Positions 30,648-34,250 of a DNA stretch of 34,250 nt are shown here, in pieces. This stretch comes from Actinomycetota bacterium. Its GTDB lineage: Bacteria > Actinomycetota > Acidimicrobiia > Acidimicrobiales > Ilumatobacteraceae. The stretch lies in the NCBI GenBank assembly GCA_009726095.1, contig WLMZ01000027.1, positions 1-34,250 on the forward strand, read 5' to 3'. The notes under the pieces were generated by a model. That model saw only the letters and a program-made list of their open reading frames with translations, did no database searches and had not been told where the DNA came from. How positions within the stretch are numbered: position 1 is the stretch's first letter; the number at the start of each line of letters is the position of its first letter. Position numbers and translations under genes: made by a program.

Positions 30648-31760
30648 ATGGAGCCCACGGCGTTTGCCGTGATCACAGGAGGCGGCACGTCCGGGCACGT
30701 GTTGCCGGCGATTGCCATCGCCGACGCCTTGGTGGCCAACGGGCACCGGCCTGATGAGATCGTCTACATCGGCGCCAAGCGCGGCATCGAGACGCGGTTG
30801 TTGCCGGAGACCCCGTACCCGCATCACTTCCTCGACGTGATCGGACTGCAGCGGCGGATCACGGCGACCAACCTGCTGTTCCCGTTCAAGTTGCTGAAGG
30901 CCATCGCTGCGGCCCGTGTGCTGCTGCGTGCGCTGCGACCCGCTGTCGTGGTCTCCGTGGGTGGCTACGCCAGCTTTCCCGCCACATTCGCCGCGCGCCT
31001 TCGGCGGATCCCCATTGTCGTCGTCAGCTACGACCGCATCCCTGGCCTTGCTAGCCGGGTGAGCGCTCGTTTCGCCACCGCCTGCGCGGTTGCATTCGAC
31101 GGCTCAACGCTGCGCCGGGCGCACTACACCGGCGCCCCGGTGCGTCGGGAGCTGGTGCTGCTCGATCGGCGTACGCAGCGCATTCCTGCCCGCGAGGCAC
31201 TGCACATCCCGCTGGACCGGTTCGTGGTTGCCGTCTTTGGTGGCTCGCTCGGCTCGAAGGTGCTCAACGAGTCGGTGGCCGGCATGGTCGACATCCTCGC
31301 TGATCGTGGCGATATCGCCGTGCGTCACGTGGTTGGTGACCGCTTTCTCGCCGGGGCCGGCGCAGAACGATCCGGCGAACGCGGCATCATGTACACCGTG
31401 ATTGGGTACGAGAATCAGATGGTGCAGGTGTACGCGGCCGCCGACCTGATGGTCACGCGCGCCGGAGCAAGCACCATTGCCGAACTGGCCACTGCCGGGA
31501 TGCCGGCGGTGATCGTGCCGTGGGCGGGTTCGGCCGATGATCATCAAACCGACAACGCACGCATTCTCGCCTCGGTGGGTGCCGCAGTGGTGGTTCCCGA
31601 GAACCAGTTGTCGGCCAGGGCGCTCGCCGACATCGTCGTTGACCTCGTGGACAACCCCACCTCGCTCGAGACCATGGCCGCCGCCGCACACCATGCCGGC
31701 GATGCGCACCGCAGCGGCCGGCTCGGCGCCCTGATCGAGCGAGTGGCGGCTCAGCGATGA
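30648..31760 (+). CDS. murG: Lipid II-forming GlcNAc transferase MurG
   Basis: This 370-residue GT-B enzyme transfers GlcNAc from UDP-GlcNAc to lipid I at the inner membrane face. It has the lipid-side loop GGGTSGHVLPAIAIA with His17, VSVGGYASFPA, FGGSLGSKVLNE, TRAGASTIAEL with Glu279, and ADDHQTDNA with Gln300. The N-domain HEQN motif is replaced by SYDR (127-130, VVVSYDRIPGLASRV). UDP-GlcNAc contacts in the C-domain are kept, so activity is probably retained. It starts 6 nt after ftsW and overlaps murC by 4 nt. Confidence 0.93.
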   Translation: MEPTAFAVITGGGTSGHVLPAIAIADALVANGHRPDEIVYIGAKRGIETRLLPETPYPHHFLDVIGLQRRITATNLLFPFKLLKAIAAARVLLRALRPAVVVSVGGYASFPATFAARLRRIPIVVVSYDRIPGLASRVSARFATACAVAFDGSTLRRAHYTGAPVRRELVLLDRRTQRIPAREALHIPLDRFVVAVFGGSLGSKVLNESVAGMVDILADRGDIAVRHVVGDRFLAGAGAERSGERGIMYTVIGYENQMVQVYAAADLMVTRAGASTIAELATAGMPAVIVPWAGSADDHQTDNARILASVGAAVVVPENQLSARALADIVVDLVDNPTSLETMAAAAHHAGDAHRSGRLGALIERVAAQR

Positions 31761-33202
31761 CCGAGAGCAACGCCGAGCAGCGGCGCGAACCGGTCCCGGC
31801 GCCCGTGGCGCCGATCGATCTCGGCGCGCCTCAGCGGCTCCATGTCGTGGGCGTGGGTGGCCCCGGCATGAGCGCGATCGCGATCGTGCTCGCCGAGATG
31901 GGCCACTCCGTCTCCGGTAGCGACATCCGCGACAAGCCGGTGCTCGACCGACTCCGTGCGGCGGGGGTGCAGGTCCACATCGGCCACCAGCGTCAGCATG
32001 TGCACGGCGTCGATGCGGTCACGGCATCTACCGCCGTTCCGGGGCGCAATGTCGAGCTCGACGAGGCCCGTAGCACCGGCGTGCAGGTGTTGCGCCGGGC
32101 CGGCATGTTGGCCGGCATCTGCGCCCGCGCTCGTTCGTTGGGTGTGGCCGGAACCCACGGCAAGACAACCACCACCAGCATGCTCATGCTCGTGCTCGCC
32201 GAGGCGGGGCTGAAGCCCAGCTTCGTCGTCGGAGGCGATGTCACCGATATGGGCACCGGTGCCCAGTGGACGGGCGGTGAATGGCTCGTCGTCGAAGCCG
32301 ACGAAAGCGACGGTACGCACCTTGAATTGCCGCTGTATGGCACGATCCTGACCAACGTCGAGGTCGACCATCTCGACTTCTACGGCTCGTTCGAAGGCAT
32401 CGTTGCCGGTTTCGACCAGTACCTCGCACAGATCGCCGGGCCAAAGGTGCTGTGCGCCGACGATCCCGTGTGCGCGCGGTTGGCGCAGTTGCACGGCGCG
32501 ATCACGTATGGCTTTGCGGAGTCGGCCCATTACCGGGCGATCGATCTGCAGGCCGAGAGCGGGTCGTTCCGATTCGCCGTCGAGCACCTCGGCGCGCTGT
32601 TGGGAGAGGTGCACCTGCCGTTGCGCGGCCGGCACAACGTGCAGAACGCAACCGGCGTGATCGCAATGGCCATGAGCGTGGGCGTTTCGTTTGCCGATGC
32701 CGTCACCGCCCTGGGCCGTTTCGGTGGCGTTGCCCGCCGTTTCGACATCCGTGGCCAGCACGGCGGGGCCACCTTCGTCGACGATTATGCGCACCTGCCC
32801 ACCGAGATCGCCGTGGTGTTGGCCGCTGCACGCGGCAGCGGCGATGAATGGCAGCGGACCGTGGCCGTGTTCCAGCCCAACCGGTACAACCGGATGGAAG
32901 AGATGTGGCCCGAGTACCGCGACGCGTTCGTCGATGCCGACATCGTGGTGATCACCGACATCTTCGCCAGCGGTACCGAGCCAATCCCGGGCGTCACGGG
33001 CAAGTTGGTGGTCAACGCCGTGCTCGATGCCCACCCGCACTCGCAGGTGGTGTGGCTGCCTCGTCGGCACGATCTCATCGAATACCTGGCGCGTGTGCTG
33101 CGACCGGGAGATGTTGCGATCTCGATGGGGTGCGGAGATATTGCGTCCCTCCCCGCAGAGGTGATCAGCAGGCGATCGGACATGGAGATGTCGCCACCGT
33201 GA
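31757..33202 (+). CDS. murC: UDP-MurNAc:L-alanine ligase MurC
   Basis: This 481-residue cytoplasmic ligase adds L-alanine to UDP-MurNAc, the first step of the stem peptide. A ~25-residue polar extension precedes VVGVGGPGMSAIA. The ATP loop is GTHGKTTTT with Lys136, followed by VEADESDGTHLEL, TNVEVDHLDFYG, GRHNVQNATG, RRFDIRG, the DDYAHLPTEI motif and MGCGDI. The usual FQPHRYSRT reads FQPNRYNRM here, so a normally conserved His is Asn. The ATG overlaps the murG stop. murB overlaps its stop by GTGA, and no ddl gene lies between them. Confidence 0.95.
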   Translation: MTESNAEQRREPVPAPVAPIDLGAPQRLHVVGVGGPGMSAIAIVLAEMGHSVSGSDIRDKPVLDRLRAAGVQVHIGHQRQHVHGVDAVTASTAVPGRNVELDEARSTGVQVLRRAGMLAGICARARSLGVAGTHGKTTTTSMLMLVLAEAGLKPSFVVGGDVTDMGTGAQWTGGEWLVVEADESDGTHLELPLYGTILTNVEVDHLDFYGSFEGIVAGFDQYLAQIAGPKVLCADDPVCARLAQLHGAITYGFAESAHYRAIDLQAESGSFRFAVEHLGALLGEVHLPLRGRHNVQNATGVIAMAMSVGVSFADAVTALGRFGGVARRFDIRGQHGGATFVDDYAHLPTEIAVVLAAARGSGDEWQRTVAVFQPNRYNRMEEMWPEYRDAFVDADIVVITDIFASGTEPIPGVTGKLVVNAVLDAHPHSQVVWLPRRHDLIEYLARVLRPGDVAISMGCGDIASLPAEVISRRSDMEMSPP

Positions 33203-34200
33203 TCGAGGGAACCACCCGCCGCATGCAGGCGGATGCCATCGAGCGCGCCGCCGGTCTGTTGGGCGACCTGGCCCAGCGCGATGTCGCGCTGGCACCGTTG
33301 ACCACGTACCGCGTCGGTGGCGCGGCGGCGATCATGGTGCGGCCCCGAAGTGTCGACGACCTGTGCCTGATTGCCGAGACGCTCGCTGCCACGGGCCTGC
33401 CCGTGCTGGTGATCGGGCGCGGTTCCAACCTGCTCGTGGCCGACGACGGCTTCGCAGGGATCGTCGTCAGCTTGGTTGAGATGTCGTCAGAGTTCACCGT
33501 CGACGGCACCCAGGTGGTGGCCGGGGCGATGGTGGCGCTCCCGCAGCTGGCACGTCGCCTGGTGGCCGTTGGGCTCACCGGCTTCGAATGGGCTGTCGGT
33601 GTACCGGGCAGCATCGGTGGCGCCGTGCGTATGAACGCCGGCGGGCACGGTGGCGACATGGCCGCGTGCCTCCTCGAGGTGTATTTGTTCGACCTACGCA
33701 GCGGTCGGCACGGCTGGGTGGCAGCCAACCATCTGGGCCTTCGGTTCCGCGGTAGCGACCTGGCCGATCATCAGGTGGTGATCGAGGCGCGGCTGCAGTT
33801 GACCCACGGCGATCGCCAGGTATCCGAGCGCGAACTCGACGAGATCGTGCGGTGGCGTCGCGAGCATCAGCCCGGCGGTCAAAACGCCGGTTCGGTCTTC
33901 GTCAACCCGATTCCCGGCCAGCTCAGTGCGGGCGAGCTCATCGAGCGGGTCGGCCTGCGCGGCTTCACTCTTGGTACGGCGTCGGTGTCCGATAAGCACG
34001 CCAACTTCATTCAGGGATCCGATGGCGGATGCGCCGCTGATGTGCGAGCGCTCATCGAACTGGTCCGTCAGCGCGTTGCGGCGCAAACCGGCTACGAGCT
34101 GCGCAGTGAGGTTCGCCTTGTCGGCTTCGCTGACGTGCCGGGCAACGACCTGTTGGGCAGGGATCTGTCGGGCGACGACGTGCGTGAGGTGCAGTGGTGA
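33199..34200 (+). CDS. murB: UDP-N-acetylenolpyruvoylglucosamine reductase MurB
   Basis: This 333-residue FAD enzyme reduces UDP-GlcNAc-enolpyruvate with NADPH to UDP-MurNAc. FAD motifs are TYRVGGAAAIMV, GRGSNLLVADDGF and the GVPGSIGGAVRMNAGGHGGD loop. Catalytic residues are Ser232 in NAGSVFVNP and Glu304 in LRSEVRLVG, with SVSDKHANFI before them. The GTG start overlaps murC by 4 nt. A ~20-residue polar tail follows the last motif. Its stop overlaps a GTG that opens the next frame. Confidence 0.95.
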   Translation: MIEGTTRRMQADAIERAAGLLGDLAQRDVALAPLTTYRVGGAAAIMVRPRSVDDLCLIAETLAATGLPVLVIGRGSNLLVADDGFAGIVVSLVEMSSEFTVDGTQVVAGAMVALPQLARRLVAVGLTGFEWAVGVPGSIGGAVRMNAGGHGGDMAACLLEVYLFDLRSGRHGWVAANHLGLRFRGSDLADHQVVIEARLQLTHGDRQVSERELDEIVRWRREHQPGGQNAGSVFVNPIPGQLSAGELIERVGLRGFTLGTASVSDKHANFIQGSDGGCAADVRALIELVRQRVAAQTGYELRSEVRLVGFADVPGNDLLGRDLSGDDVREVQW

Positions 34201-34250
34201 GCGGCCCCCAGCCCCCCATTGGTGACGGCAACGTGCCCGACAAGGTGCTC
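34197..34250 (+). CDS. Start of a further dcw gene, probably ftsQ (cut by window edge)
   Basis: GTG 34197 overlaps the murB stop (GTGA), the same coupling used along the cluster. The frame stays open for 18 codons to the window edge and reads as a polar start, VSGPQPPIGDGNVPDKVL. In dcw clusters ftsQ follows murB, and its polar N-terminus precedes a membrane helix and a POTRA domain. Only position supports ftsQ, since no domain is visible here. Confidence 0.45.
   Translation, partial: MSGPQPPIGDGNVPDKVL

Noticed and set aside
31751-33295. 514-codon minus-strand frame opposite murC
   Set aside because: It is the complement of a complete MurC with all motifs and shows no domain of its own.

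Overview
The window looks like chromosomal DNA from a high-GC actinobacterium. The evidence is an MtrA/MtrB-like two-component pair followed by a GerMN lipoprotein, a DUF3040 protein, a MoxR/DUF58/transglutaminase operon, and a division and cell-wall (dcw) cluster led by mraZ. Genes are densely packed, many start with GTG, and 4-nt start/stop overlaps are common. Membership of the class Acidimicrobiia is a reasonable guess from gene content, but I cannot prove it from the sequence alone. I see no tRNA, rRNA, CRISPR array, transposase, integrase or phage gene.

Left part (1-12.4 kb), metabolism and signalling. A 16-bp tandem repeat runs into the 3' end of ppa (inorganic pyrophosphatase, minus). 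Divergent from it are an AlaC-like aminotransferase and an ACT-domain protein. A minus-strand pair follows (small membrane protein, then glycerol kinase), divergent from a 6-phosphofructokinase. A second tandem repeat of 15-16 bp fills the gap after pfkA. Next come an mtrA-mtrB-lpqB-like operon (minus), an inositol-monophosphatase-family gene with a small membrane protein (minus), and a plus-strand run of polyprenol-phosphate mannosyltransferase-like glycosyltransferase, NUDIX hydrolase and DNA polymerase IV.

Middle part (12.4-21.0 kb). A DUF3040 membrane protein converges on a minus-strand operon of moxR, DUF58 and a TgpA-like membrane transglutaminase. Divergent from moxR are a ROK sugar kinase, an acyl-CoA dehydrogenase, a small conserved protein, an HNH endonuclease and a lipoate/biotin ligase-family protein.

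Right part (21.0-34.25 kb), the dcw cluster: mraZ, rsmH, ftsL, ftsI, murE, mraY, murD, ftsW, murG, murC, murB and the start of a further gene, probably ftsQ, cut by the window edge. It makes the lipid-linked peptidoglycan precursor and the septal synthase (FtsW/FtsI). murF is missing from its usual place: murE overlaps mraY directly. The cluster is preceded by a TTGACT-17-CATAGT promoter overlain by four TGGGN boxes at exact 10-bp spacing, the arrangement expected of an MraZ operator. Between mraZ and rsmH lies a 247-nt stretch with a perfect 22-bp inverted repeat.

Global signals. Several transcription units have a TANNNT element, most often TACGNT, exactly 6-8 nt before an ATG or GTG. This fits leaderless transcription, and it decides several start codons here. 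The signals I rate highest are this leaderless signature, the four-box MraZ operator, the mraZ-rsmH inverted repeat and the missing murF.
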